A stretch of 33,268 nt of DNA from Streptomyces sp. G-G2 (GTDB lineage: Bacteria; Actinomycetota; Actinomycetes; Streptomycetales; Streptomycetaceae): positions 1 through 33,268 of the forward strand of contig NZ_JASISO010000068.1 in assembly GCF_030063135.1 (NCBI RefSeq), given 5' to 3'. The first letter of the stretch is position 1. Each line of letters begins with the position of its first letter. Position numbers and translations under genes: made by a program. Positions 22,804 through 30,472 of the stretch are shown here, one piece after another. The notes beneath the pieces are model-generated. The model was not told where the DNA came from. It saw nothing but the letters and a program-made list of their open reading frames with translations, and did not search any database.

Positions 22804-23661
22804 CTACGCGGTCGCCGAGCGGTACTTTCGGACCGCCAGGGTCCGGAACACCACGATGATCACGACCGACCAGAGGATCGACGCGATGACGGGGTGCTGC
22901 ATGGGCCAGGCGCCCGGGGCCTCGTAGCCGGGCGGCAGGTTGCCGAACAGCTGGCGGGCCGCCTGGACGGTCGCGCTGAAGGGGTTCCACTCCGCGATGT
23001 GCCGCAGGAACGCCGGCATGTTGGTGGAGGGTACGAACGCGTTGGAGATGAAGGTCAGCGGGAAGAGCCAGATCAGCCCGCCCGAGGTGGCCGCCTCCGG
23101 GGTCCGCACCGAGAGCCCGATCAGCGCCCCGATCCAGGAGAACGCGTACCCGAGCAGGAGCAGCAGGGCGAAGCCCGCCAGTACCTTGCCGAGGTTCTCG
23201 TGGGTGCGCCAGCCGACGATCAGCGCGACGGCCGCCAGGACCACGATGGTGAGCGCCGTCTGGACGAGGTCGGCCAGGGTGCGCCCGGTCAGGACCGCGC
23301 CGCGTGCCATGGGCAGGGAGCGGAAGCGGTCGATGAGGCCCTTGTGCATGTCGTCGGCGATGCCCGCGCCCGCACCGGCGGTGGCGAAAGTGACGGTCTG
23401 CGCGAAGATGCCCGCCATCAGGAACTCGCGGTAGGCGGCGGGCGAGGTGTTGCCGCCGACGCTGATCGAGCCGCCGAAGACGTAGCTGAACAGCACGACG
23501 AACATGACCGGCTGGATGACGCCGAAGATGATCATCTCGGGGATGCGGGACATGCGGATGAGGTTCCGCTTGGCGATCACGAGCGAGTCGTTGACGGACT
23601 GGACGACGCCGCCGCGCGGGCGCGGGGCGGCCAGCTCGGGGGTCCGGGAGGTGATGCTCAC
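22804..23661 (-). CDS. ABC-2 type transporter permease (DrrB-like)
   Basis: This 285-residue permease has six predicted transmembrane helices, for example MIIFGVIQPVMFVVLFSYVF, then VQTALTIVVLAAVALIVGW, then LAGFALLLLLGYAFSWIGAL, and a short final helix VVIIVVFRTLAV. FRSLPMARGAVLTGRT and NAFVPSTNMPAFLRHIAEWN are typical of DrrB/ABC-2 drug or lipid exporters. Its GTG start overlaps the TGA of the restored ATPase frame (GTGA), so the pair was translationally coupled. The substrate is unknown. Confidence 0.92.
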   Translation of the reverse strand: MSITSRTPELAAPRPRGGVVQSVNDSLVIAKRNLIRMSRIPEMIIFGVIQPVMFVVLFSYVFGGSISVGGNTSPAAYREFLMAGIFAQTVTFATAGAGAGIADDMHKGLIDRFRSLPMARGAVLTGRTLADLVQTALTIVVLAAVALIVGWRTHENLGKVLAGFALLLLLGYAFSWIGALIGLSVRTPEAATSGGLIWLFPLTFISNAFVPSTNMPAFLRHIAEWNPFSATVQAARQLFGNLPPGYEAPGAWPMQHPVIASILWSVVIIVVFRTLAVRKYRSATA

Positions 23662-24691
23662 TTGGGCTCCTCCTTGCGCGCCTTGCGGCCCTTGGCGGCC
23701 TTGGCGCCGCCGGGGCCGCCGTCCGCGCCCGCCCCCTTGTCCTCGTCGGCCAGCTCGGCCGCGTGGCCGGTCAGCGAGATGAAGACGTCGTCGAGGGTGG
23801 GGCGGCGCAGGCCGATGTCGTCGATCTCGATGCCCGGCCGTCCAGTTCCCGGATGACCTCGGCGAGCAGCTTGGCGCCGCCCGTGACGGGCACGGTGAGC
23901 TTTCGGGTGTGTTCCTCGACGGTGGTCTCGCCCTTGCCGAAGGCGGCGAGGACCTCGCGGGCGGTGGTGATGTGCTCCCGGTCGTGCACGACCACCTCGA
24001 CGCGCTCGCCGCCGGTGCGCGCCTTGAGCTCGTCGGAGGTGCCGCGGGCGATGACCCGGCCGTGGTCGATCACGCAGATGTCGTGCGCGAGGTGGTCGGC
24101 CTCCTCGAGGTACTGGGTGGTGAGCAGCAGGGTGGTGCCGCCCGCCACGAGCTCCTGGATGATGCCCCACAGCTGCTGGCGGTTGCGGGGGTCGAGGCCG
24201 GTGGTCGGCTCGTCCATGAACATCACGGGCGGGCTGACGACCAGGGCCGCCGCGAGGTCGAGGCGGCGGCGCATGCCGCCGGAGTAGGTCTTCGCGGTGC
24301 GGTCGGCGGCGTCGGTGAGGTTGAAGCGTTCGAGCAGTTCGGCCGCGCGCACCTTGGCCGCCTTGGCCTTCATCTGGTAGAGCTGGCCCACCATGTGGAG
24401 GTTCTCACGGCCGGTCAGGTATTCGTCGACGGCCGCGAACTGGCCGGACAGACCGATCGCACGGCGCACTTCGTTGGGGTGCTTGAGTACGTCGATCCCA
24501 GCGACGAAGGCTGAGCCGCTGTCGGGCTGGAGGAGGGTGGTCAGGACACGCACGGCGGTGGTCTTGCCCGCCCCGTTGGGGCCGAGCAGCCCCAGGACAG
24601 TGCCTTCGGGGACGTCCAGATCCACCCCGTCCAGAGCCCGTACGTCGCCGAAGGTCTTCACGAGGCCCTCGGCGTAAATGGCGCCTGGCAT
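23658..24691 (-). CDS. ABC transporter ATP-binding protein (DrrA-like), frameshifted near its 3' end
   Basis: This ATPase has all motifs: LLGPNGAGKTTAVRVL (Walker A), TYSGGMRRRLDLA (signature), VMFMDEPTTGLDPRNR (Walker B) and LLTTQYLEEADHL (DrrA-type switch). The ATG is at 24691, with GGGAGAA upstream. The reading frame is broken at about 23831-23840: the opened frame ends after RASRSTTSACAAPP at 23771 (306 residues). The normal C-terminus (IEIDDIGLRRPTLDDVFISL, TGHAAELADEDKGAGADGG) continues in another frame to a TGA at 23660-23658, overlapping the permease GTG. A single missing G in the CCGGGC run explains this. It is either a sequencing error or a recent mutation. The exporter partner is the permease. 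Confidence 0.85.
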
Positions 24692-24751
24692 ATGGATTCT
24701 CCCACGGTCGGGTCAGCAGAATCGGTGCTTTCCTACGCAAATCCTAGGGTC

Positions 24752-24772
24752 GCCGGGCTGACAACGCCCGGC
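24752..24772. terminator. Inverted repeat between ilvA and the ABC ATPase gene
   Basis: GCCGGGC (24752-24758) and GCCCGGC (24766-24772) form a 7-bp stem with a TGACAAC loop, about 90 nt downstream of the ilvA stop. It is a possible ilvA terminator. The same 170-nt gap should hold the ABC promoter, but no clear -35/-10 pair is seen. Confidence 0.35.
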
Positions 24773-24861
24773 CGAACGGGGGAACCCCCCGCGGCCCGGG
24801 CACACCCTAACGCGTCATATCGCGATGCGCACCGGGTTTGTTTGTGGTCCGTCTCCCCGGA

Positions 24862-26094
24862 TCACCCCATCACGGTGTACCCCGCGCTGTGCAGCGAGCG
24901 CGCGACCTCGGTGCAGTGCTCCGGACCCTTGGTCTCCAGGTGCAGCTCCACCTCCACCTCGGTGAGCCCGAGCCGCGGGTCGGTCCGTACGTGGCTCACG
25001 TCCAACACGTTCGCATCCACCACTGACAGCACCCCCAGCAGCCCGGCCAGGGCCCCCGGCCGGTCCGTCACGCGCAGCCGCAGCGACAGGTAGCGGCCCG
25101 CCGCCGCCATGCCGTGGCGCAGGATCCGCTGGAGCAGCAGCGGGTCCACGTTGCCGCCGGAGAGTACGGCGACCACGGGCCCGTCGCCGTAGCGCTCGGG
25201 CTCGCTCATCAGCGCCGCGACCGGGCTGCAGCCCGCCGGTTCCACGACGAGCTTGGCCCGCTCCATGCAGAGCAGCAGGGCGCTGGAGAGCGCGTCCTCG
25301 GACACCGTACGCACGTCGTCGAGGAGTTCGCCGATGATTTTGAAGGGGATGTCGCCCGGGCGTCCGACCTTGATGCCGTCCGCCATCGTGTTGGGGTGGT
25401 CGATGGAGACCGGGTGGCCGACCTTGAGGGAGGGCGGGTAGGCGGCGGCGCCCGCCGCCTGGACGCCGACGACCCGGACGTCCGGGCGCAGCGCCTTGAC
25501 CGCGACGGCGATGCCCGCGGCGAGGCCGCCGCCGCCGATGCCGACGACGATCGTGCGGACCTCGGGGCACTGCTCCAGGATCTCCAGACCCACCGTGCCC
25601 TGTCCCGCGATGATGTCGCGGTGGTCGAAGGGGTGGATGAAGACGGCGCCGGTGCGGTCGGCGTAGTCCTGGGCGGCGGCGAGGGTCTCGTCGACGACCT
25701 GGCCGTGCATGCGCACCTCGGCGCCGTACTCGCGGGTCGCGGCGATCTTGGGCAGCGGGGCGCCGACCGGCATGAAGACGGTGGAGCGGACCCCGAGGAG
25801 GGAAGAGGCGAGGGCCACGCCCTGGGCGTGGTTCCCGGCGCTGGCCGCGACGACACCGGCGGCGCGCTGTTCGGGGCGCAGGCCGGAGATGCGGACGTAG
25901 GCGCCGCGCAGCTTGAAGGATCCGGTGCGCTGGAGGTTCTCGCACTTGAAGTGGACGGGCGCGCCGACGAGCGACGTGAGGTGCCTGCTGCCCTCCATGG
26001 CGGTCACCCGGGAGACGCCCGACAGCATCTTCTGGGCGCCCCGGACGTCGTCGAGGATGACCTGGGGCACGGGCTGCGGCGCGCGGTAGTTCAT
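24862..26094 (-). CDS. ilvA: Threonine ammonia-lyase (threonine deaminase)
   Basis: This 410-residue PLP enzyme deaminates threonine to 2-oxobutanoate, the first step of isoleucine synthesis. The PLP lysine is in LQRTGSFKLRGAYVR (about residue 61), the serine loop is AASAGNHAQGVALAS, and the glycine-rich phosphate loop is VGIGGGGLAAGIAVAV. The C-terminal 70 residues form one ACT domain (LSLRLRVTDRPGALAGLLGV, DANVLDVSHVR), which fits the short single-ACT IlvA type with possible allosteric control. ATG 26094 fits the family N-terminus (MNYRAPQPVPQVILDDV); no strong ribosome-binding site is visible. It lies divergent from the MarR gene. Confidence 0.93.
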   Translation of the reverse strand: MNYRAPQPVPQVILDDVRGAQKMLSGVSRVTAMEGSRHLTSLVGAPVHFKCENLQRTGSFKLRGAYVRISGLRPEQRAAGVVAASAGNHAQGVALASSLLGVRSTVFMPVGAPLPKIAATREYGAEVRMHGQVVDETLAAAQDYADRTGAVFIHPFDHRDIIAGQGTVGLEILEQCPEVRTIVVGIGGGGLAAGIAVAVKALRPDVRVVGVQAAGAAAYPPSLKVGHPVSIDHPNTMADGIKVGRPGDIPFKIIGELLDDVRTVSEDALSSALLLCMERAKLVVEPAGCSPVAALMSEPERYGDGPVVAVLSGGNVDPLLLQRILRHGMAAAGRYLSLRLRVTDRPGALAGLLGVLSVVDANVLDVSHVRTDPRLGLTEVEVELHLETKGPEHCTEVARSLHSAGYTVMG

Positions 26095-26199
26095 GGGGGC
26101 AAGTCTCGCAGCTGACCGGGAGGCGGGCGCGGGGCGCCGACGGGGCCTGCTGAAGGACGACCGGAGGTGCGGCGCCGGGGGCGGCAGGCGTCCGGCGGG

Positions 26200-26279
26200 A
26201 GGGGCGGGCGGAGGTCCGGCGGGGGCGGGGTGCGAGCCCGGGCCGAGGTCCTGCGTCAGGGGCGGGCGGAGGTCCGGCG
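26200..26279. repeat. 22-bp direct repeat in the ilvA/marR intergenic region
   Basis: Two identical 22-bp copies (26200-26221 and 26258-26279) start AGGGGCGGGCGGAGG and end TCCGGCG, 36 nt apart. They lie in the 338-nt divergent gap 26095-26432. That gap holds no ORF I believe. A small dyad GGCGA-GATT-TCGCC is nearby, and no leader peptide was recognised. Confidence 0.7.
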
Positions 26280-26432
26280 AGAGGGCGAAATCTCGCCATC
26301 CGAGACCCGTGCGGAGCCCGCTGGAAGTCTCCCCCCGGGTTGCCGTATCAGTTCTCGCACGACGCGTACGAGCCACAGCCCAGCCGCGTACTCTGTCCCC
26401 CATCCTTGTCGGCCCCCATGCGAAGAGAGCCC

Positions 26433-26960
26433 ATGGCCATGCCTTCCACTCCGGCCAATTCCGACCTCCCGACGGCGCTGGACGCGCCCGCCGGAGCGGG
26501 TCTCCTCGACGCGCTCCAGCACCAGGTGGCGGTCTTCGCCCGGCGGGCGGAGCAGACCCGTCTCGGCGGGGTCGGCCAGGCCCGCAACTCGATGGACCGC
26601 GCCGCGTACCTGCTGCTGAACCGTCTCGACCTGGAGGGTCCGATGGGCGTCAAGGCGCTCGCGGGCGGGATGGGCATCGACTCCTCCACCGTGACCCGCC
26701 AGGTCGCGCCGCTGGTCGACACGGGCCTGGTCAAGCGCACCTCGCACCCGGAGGACGGGCGCGCGGTGGTCCTCGCGCTGTCCCCGCGCGGCCTGGCGCG
26801 GCTGGAGGAGGTCCGCTCCTCGCGGCGCGAGCTGATGTCCCGGGTGACGGACGGCTGGACCGAGGAGGAGCGCGAGTCGTTCACCGCGCTGCTCACCCGT
26901 TTCAACCTCTCCCTGTCGGAACTGATGGCGGCGGTGGCCGAGGGCGGTCCGACCTCTTGA
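26433..26960 (+). CDS. MarR-family transcriptional regulator
   Basis: This 175-residue protein has a MarR winged helix: RNSMDRAAYLLLNRLDLEGP, VKALAGGMGIDSSTVTRQVA (recognition helix, about residues 78-97), LVKRTSHPEDGRAVVLALSP (the wing), then dimerisation helices to the C-terminus. Of three in-frame ATGs (26418, 26433, 26439), 26433 is preceded by GAAGAGAG and best fits the family. It is divergent from ilvA. The ECF sigma-factor gene follows after 25 nt on the same strand, so the two may share a transcript. The target is unknown; the nearby DrrAB-type exporter would be a classic MarR target, but that is inference. Confidence 0.9.
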   Translation: MAMPSTPANSDLPTALDAPAGAGLLDALQHQVAVFARRAEQTRLGGVGQARNSMDRAAYLLLNRLDLEGPMGVKALAGGMGIDSSTVTRQVAPLVDTGLVKRTSHPEDGRAVVLALSPRGLARLEEVRSSRRELMSRVTDGWTEEERESFTALLTRFNLSLSELMAAVAEGGPTS

Positions 26961-26985
26961 CCGGGGTGGTCCGACTGCCCGCACC

Positions 26986-27501
26986 ATGTGGGTTGTGGAC
27001 CACCAATCGACTTACGGACGGGGGGAGTTCGCCGGTCTCTCCGGTTCCCCCGCAGGACCCTTCGCGGAGTTCGAGGCCTTCGTCGCGGGTGCGGCGGGGC
27101 GGCTGCTCCATGTCGCCGTACTGCTGACGGCCGAACCGGAGGGCGACGCGCCGGGTGCGCGGCGGCTGCTGTCGGGCGCGCTGGCCCGTACGTTCGCGGA
27201 CTGGCGGCGACTGCGCGGTGATGACCCGTACGCCGCCACCCGCGCGGAGCTGTGCGCGGCCTTCGCCCGTTCCGCCTGGCGCCCTCACACGCGGCCCCGG
27301 CCGGACGCGGGGGTGCTGGGGCGGCTGAGCCCGCAGGAACGTCTCGTCATCGTGCTGCGGGTGTACGAGGGGGTGGCCGAGGAGCAGGCGGCCGCGCTGC
27401 TCGGGGTCCCGCCGGAGCGGGTACGGGCGGTGTGCCACCGGGCGGTGGCGGCGCTGCGGGTCCGGGGCGCGCACGACGGCCCGACCGGCCGGGCCGCGTG
27501 A
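26986..27501 (+). CDS. SigE-type ECF RNA polymerase sigma factor
   Basis: This 171-residue protein fits the small SigE-like ECF family of Streptomyces. Region 2 is degenerate (FAEFEAFVAGAAGRLLHVAV, then LLSGALARTFADWRRLRGDD, then PYAATRAELCAAFARSAWRP). Region 4 is clearer: LGRLSPQERLVIVLRVYEGV, AEEQAAALLGVPPERVRAVC, HRAVAALR, a helix-turn-helix for the -35 element. The start may be ATG 26986 or the in-frame GTG at 26995; neither has a clear ribosome-binding site. The stop overlaps the ATG of a small membrane protein gene (TGATG), a common layout for sigma/anti-sigma pairs. Confidence 0.75.
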   Translation: MWVVDHQSTYGRGEFAGLSGSPAGPFAEFEAFVAGAAGRLLHVAVLLTAEPEGDAPGARRLLSGALARTFADWRRLRGDDPYAATRAELCAAFARSAWRPHTRPRPDAGVLGRLSPQERLVIVLRVYEGVAEEQAAALLGVPPERVRAVCHRAVAALRVRGAHDGPTGRAA

Positions 27502-27752
27502 TGGGCGCCTCCGACCGCAAGGAGGCGGAGGTGCGGCGGCTGATGGACGGCCCGCACCCGGTGGTCCCGGTGGACCTGGCGGCCGTGGCCGCGGCCCGGG
27601 GCGCCCGGCTGCTGCGGCGCCGACGCGTGCTGCGGCGCCTCGCGTGGGCCCTGGCGTTCGCGGCGGCGGTCGCCTTCACGGTGTGGGCGGCGCGCACGCA
27701 CCCGTGGGAGCTCCCGCCGACGGACGTGGCCCCGCCCCTGCGGGGGTTCTGA
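27501..27752 (+). CDS. Small single-pass membrane protein coupled to the sigma factor (possible anti-sigma or accessory)
   Basis: This 83-residue protein has a cytoplasmic N-terminal 45 residues (ASDRKEAEVRRLMDGPHPVV then PVDLAAVAAARGARLLRRRR), one transmembrane helix (LAWALAFAAAVAFTVWAA) and a short Pro-rich exterior tail. The ATG overlaps the sigma-factor stop codon by one base. The topology and coupling suit a small anti-sigma-like partner, but there is no zinc-binding HxxxCxxC motif, so this is inference. A perfect 10-bp hairpin follows the stop. Confidence 0.75.
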   Translation: MGASDRKEAEVRRLMDGPHPVVPVDLAAVAAARGARLLRRRRVLRRLAWALAFAAAVAFTVWAARTHPWELPPTDVAPPLRGF

Positions 27753-27777
27753 GGGCCGTCTCTTTCGGAGACGGCCC
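27753..27777 (+). terminator. Terminator hairpin after the sigma-factor operon
   Basis: GGGCCGTCTC-TTTCG-GAGACGGCCC is a perfect 10-bp stem with a 5-nt loop that starts immediately after the TGA. Confidence 0.8.
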
Positions 27778-27798
27778 GGGCCACGTCCGATGGGCGCG

Positions 27799-27860
27799 GC
27801 TAGTGCTGTGGCCGGGAAGGTGCACCGGGTCGCGGCGACCCTCCCGGCCACGGCACTAGC
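27799..27860. repeat. CTAG-bounded inverted-repeat element, copy B
   Basis: This 62-bp element has arms GCTAGTGCTGTGGCCGGGA (left) and TCCCGGCCACGGCACTAGC (right), nearly perfect inverted repeats, around a loop containing AAGGTGCACCGGGTCGCGGC that is identical in copy A (21981-22030). The right end gives metB its TAG stop codon. Confidence 0.8.
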
Positions 27861-29013
27861 GCAGCGCCTGGGTGAGGTCCGCGATCAGGTCGTCGGCGGA
27901 CTCGATGCCCACCGACAGACGGACCAGGTCGCCCGGGACCTCCAGGGCGGAGCCCGCGACCGAGGCGTGGGTCATCCGGCCCGGGTGCTCGATCAGGGAC
28001 TCGACGCCGCCCAGGGACTCGCCGAGGGTGAAGAGCTGGGCACGGTTGCAGACCTCGACCGCCGCCTCCTCGCCACCGACGACCTGGAAGGAGATCATGC
28101 CGCCGAAGGACCGCATCTGCTTCGCGGCGATCTCGTGGCCCGGGTGCTCCGGCAGGCCCGGGTAGAGGACCTTGGAGACCTTCGGGTGGCGGGTCAGCAT
28201 GTCGGCCACGCGCGTGGCGTTCTCCGAGTGCCGGTCCATGCGGACGGCCAGCGTCTTGATGCCGCGCAGCACGATCCAGGAGTCGAAGGGGCCGGCGATG
28301 GCGCCCATCGCGTTCTGGTGGTAGGCCAGTTCCTCGCCGAGCGCCGCGTCGGAGGTGATCAGCGCACCGCCGACGACGTCCGAGTGCCCGCCCATGTACT
28401 TGGTCAGGGAGTGCAGGACCACGTCCGCGCCGAGCGCCAGCGGCTGCTGGAGGTAGGGGGAGGCGAAGGTGTTGTCCACGACGAGCTTCGCGCCCGCCGT
28501 CCGCGCGATGTCGGCGACCACGGCGATGTCCGTGATGCCGAGGAGCGGGTTGGAGGGGGTCTCGACCCAGATGAGCTTGGTCTTGGGGGTGATGGCCGCC
28601 CGGACCGCCGCCGGGTCGGAGGTGTCGGCCACCGACCACTCCACGCCCCAGCGGGAGACGACCTTCGCGAAGAGGCGGAAGGTGCCGCCGTAGGCGTCGT
28701 TCGGGATGACCACGTGGTCGCCCGGGGACAGCATGGCGCGCAGCAGGCAGTCCTCGGCCGCCAGGCCGGACGCGAAGGCCAGGCCGCGCTGGCCGCCTTC
28801 CAGTGCCGCCAGGTTCTCCTCCAGCGCGGTACGGGTCGGGTTCGCGCTGCGGCTGTACTCGTAGCCGCCGCGCAGACCGCCGACGCCGTCCTGCTTGTAC
28901 GTGGAGACCTGGTAGATCGGCGGCACGACCGCTCCGGTCAGGGGGTCGGCCTTGTTGCCCGCGTGGATCGCGCGGGTCTCGAAGCTCTGGTGCTCGTGGC
29001 TGTCGTCGCTCAT
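27856..29013 (-). CDS. metB: Cystathionine gamma-synthase
   Basis: This 385-residue PLP enzyme of the Cys/Met-metabolism family joins an activated homoserine ester with cysteine to give cystathionine. Motifs are ETRAIHAGNKADPLTGAVVP, YEYSRSANPTRTALEENLAA, EDCLLRAMLSPGDHVV, IWVETPSNPLLGITDI, VVDNTFASPYLQQPLALGAD and LHSLTKYMGGHSDVVGGALI with the PLP lysine near residue 204, then the C-terminal TLGESLGGVESLIEHP and VRLSVGIES. The sequence looks like actinobacterial MetB; a gamma-lyase role cannot be excluded. The last codon and stop lie in a repeat element. It is divergent from the unknown gene at 29119. Confidence 0.92.
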   Translation of the reverse strand: MSDDSHEHQSFETRAIHAGNKADPLTGAVVPPIYQVSTYKQDGVGGLRGGYEYSRSANPTRTALEENLAALEGGQRGLAFASGLAAEDCLLRAMLSPGDHVVIPNDAYGGTFRLFAKVVSRWGVEWSVADTSDPAAVRAAITPKTKLIWVETPSNPLLGITDIAVVADIARTAGAKLVVDNTFASPYLQQPLALGADVVLHSLTKYMGGHSDVVGGALITSDAALGEELAYHQNAMGAIAGPFDSWIVLRGIKTLAVRMDRHSENATRVADMLTRHPKVSKVLYPGLPEHPGHEIAAKQMRSFGGMISFQVVGGEEAAVEVCNRAQLFTLGESLGGVESLIEHPGRMTHASVAGSALEVPGDLVRLSVGIESADDLIADLTQALR

Positions 29014-29118
29014 GAGCAGAGCCTAGGGCCTGTCGGCGCGTCCGGGACGTCCGCCCCGTACCCGCCCCGAGCCCCCCTCATTCGCGTCCGGGGCGGTCCG
29101 TCTGGTTCGCTTGGGCAC

Positions 29119-30225
29119 ATGGAGATCTTGTGGTTCCTGCTCGCCATGGGCATGGTCATCGCCGTCGTGGGGCCGTACGTCCGGCGCAGGCGCTCGGGCG
29201 TGCGGCTCGTCGCGCCCGGCAGTCCGGACGCCGCCGACCCCGAGGCCTACGGTTTCGCCCGGCAGGAACACCTCGACATCCGGGTCCCGGGACCGGACCA
29301 GGACCTGATGGACGCCCTCGGCAACGTGGAGCGCAGCGGCCAGTGGCAGGCGGCTTCCATGCTGCTGGCGGGTACCCCGCGCGACGGCGAGGTGCGCTGG
29401 CAGCGCGTACAGGCCTTCGCGGGCGCGGCCGCGCTGGACCTGTCCCGCAATCCCGGGGTCGGCGCGCAGTGGCTCAAGGCGTGGCGGCTGGACGCCCCGA
29501 AGGACGCGGGCGGCGCGCAGGTGCACGCCCAGCTGCTGGTGCAGCAGGCGTGGCGGCAGTCGGGCGGGGTGGGCTCCACCGACCACCGGATCATCCTGGA
29601 GGAGGCGCGTACGGCGTGCGGGAACGCCGCGCTGCTCGCTCCCGGGGACCCGGTCCCCTACATCACCGAGCTGGCGGTCGCCCGTGGACTGGGCTATTCC
29701 GAGGCGGAGTTCGACGCCCTGTGGGCGAAGGTCATCGACCGGGCGCCGCAGCACATGGGCGCGCACCTGGTCGCGCTGCACTACTGGTGCGAGAAGTGGC
29801 ACGGCTCGCGCGGGCAGGCCGACGCCTTCACACACGCGGCGGCGGCCCGCGCCCCGCAGGGCTCGCTGCTGGCCGCGCTGCCGCTGTTCGGGGTGTACGA
29901 GCACCTGCCCGAGTTCACGACGGTCAGCACCTTCTACCAGAGCGCGGTGGTGACCCGGGCCGTCGAGGGCGCGATGTACGCCGTGCACTCGGCGCGCGCG
30001 GACGACCCGATGCTGGCGCACGTACGGCACCTGCTGATCCTGTTCCTGGTCAACGGCGAGCGGTGGGCCGAGGCGATGGAGCAGCTGCGCCACGTCGACG
30101 GGTACGTCGGCGCGCTGCCCTGGTCGCACAGCCCGGACCCGGCGGCGCAGTACGCGGTGTACCGGGCGCTGGCGGTCGCGGGCTACGAGGCGAACGGCGG
30201 CTCGCCCGCGACGCTGCCGCACTGA
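29119..30225 (+). CDS. Membrane-anchored protein of unknown function, paralogue of the gene at 32071
   Basis: This 368-residue protein starts with a signal-anchor helix (ILWFLLAMGMVIAVVGPYV) followed by RRRR, giving a cytoplasmic C-terminal domain. The domain is helical and TPR-like. It shares a clear block with the gene at 32071: DPVPYITELAVARGLGYSEA, ALWAKVIDRAP, LHYWCEKWHGSRGQA, LLAALPLFGVYEHL and the C-terminal QLRHVDGYVGALPWS. No family name is recognised. Together with the M48 peptidase gene between them it forms a three-gene group. The ribosome-binding site is weak (TTGGGC). Confidence 0.8.
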   Translation: MEILWFLLAMGMVIAVVGPYVRRRRSGVRLVAPGSPDAADPEAYGFARQEHLDIRVPGPDQDLMDALGNVERSGQWQAASMLLAGTPRDGEVRWQRVQAFAGAAALDLSRNPGVGAQWLKAWRLDAPKDAGGAQVHAQLLVQQAWRQSGGVGSTDHRIILEEARTACGNAALLAPGDPVPYITELAVARGLGYSEAEFDALWAKVIDRAPQHMGAHLVALHYWCEKWHGSRGQADAFTHAAAARAPQGSLLAALPLFGVYEHLPEFTTVSTFYQSAVVTRAVEGAMYAVHSARADDPMLAHVRHLLILFLVNGERWAEAMEQLRHVDGYVGALPWSHSPDPAAQYAVYRALAVAGYEANGGSPATLPH

Positions 30226-30359
30226 GGGGACGGCTGCCGGTCCGGGCGGCCGGCGCCGAAGGGACCGGGGGCCGAAGGGACCGGGGGCTGGCGGTCCGGG
30301 GCACCGTCCGTCCGGGGCCGCGCCGCCTACGGATCGCGCCGCGAACGGATACCTCCATT

Positions 30360-30380
30360 CCGGTTGCCGGGGGCAACCGG
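30360..30380. promoter_or_regulatory. Inverted repeat upstream of the M48 peptidase gene
   Basis: CCGGTTGCC-GGG-GGCAACCGG is a perfect 9-3-9 dyad about 93 nt before the ATG at 30473, followed by an AT-richer CATACTCATCACAC stretch that could hold a -10. It may be an operator for the peptidase operon, or a terminator of the preceding gene. A short direct repeat (CCGAAGGGACCGGGGG, twice) lies upstream in the same 247-nt gap. Confidence 0.4.
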
Positions 30381-30472
30381 CATACTCATCACACTTCACG
30401 CCGGCAGCACGCCGACCGCCGCTCCGTGCCGCCTGTCTTCACTCACCGCATCCCGTGGGGGGATCTGTCCAA

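Noticed and set aside
24721..24760. TTGTCA and TAGGAT as the ABC exporter promoter.
   Set aside because: The spacer is only 12 nt, too short for a normal promoter.
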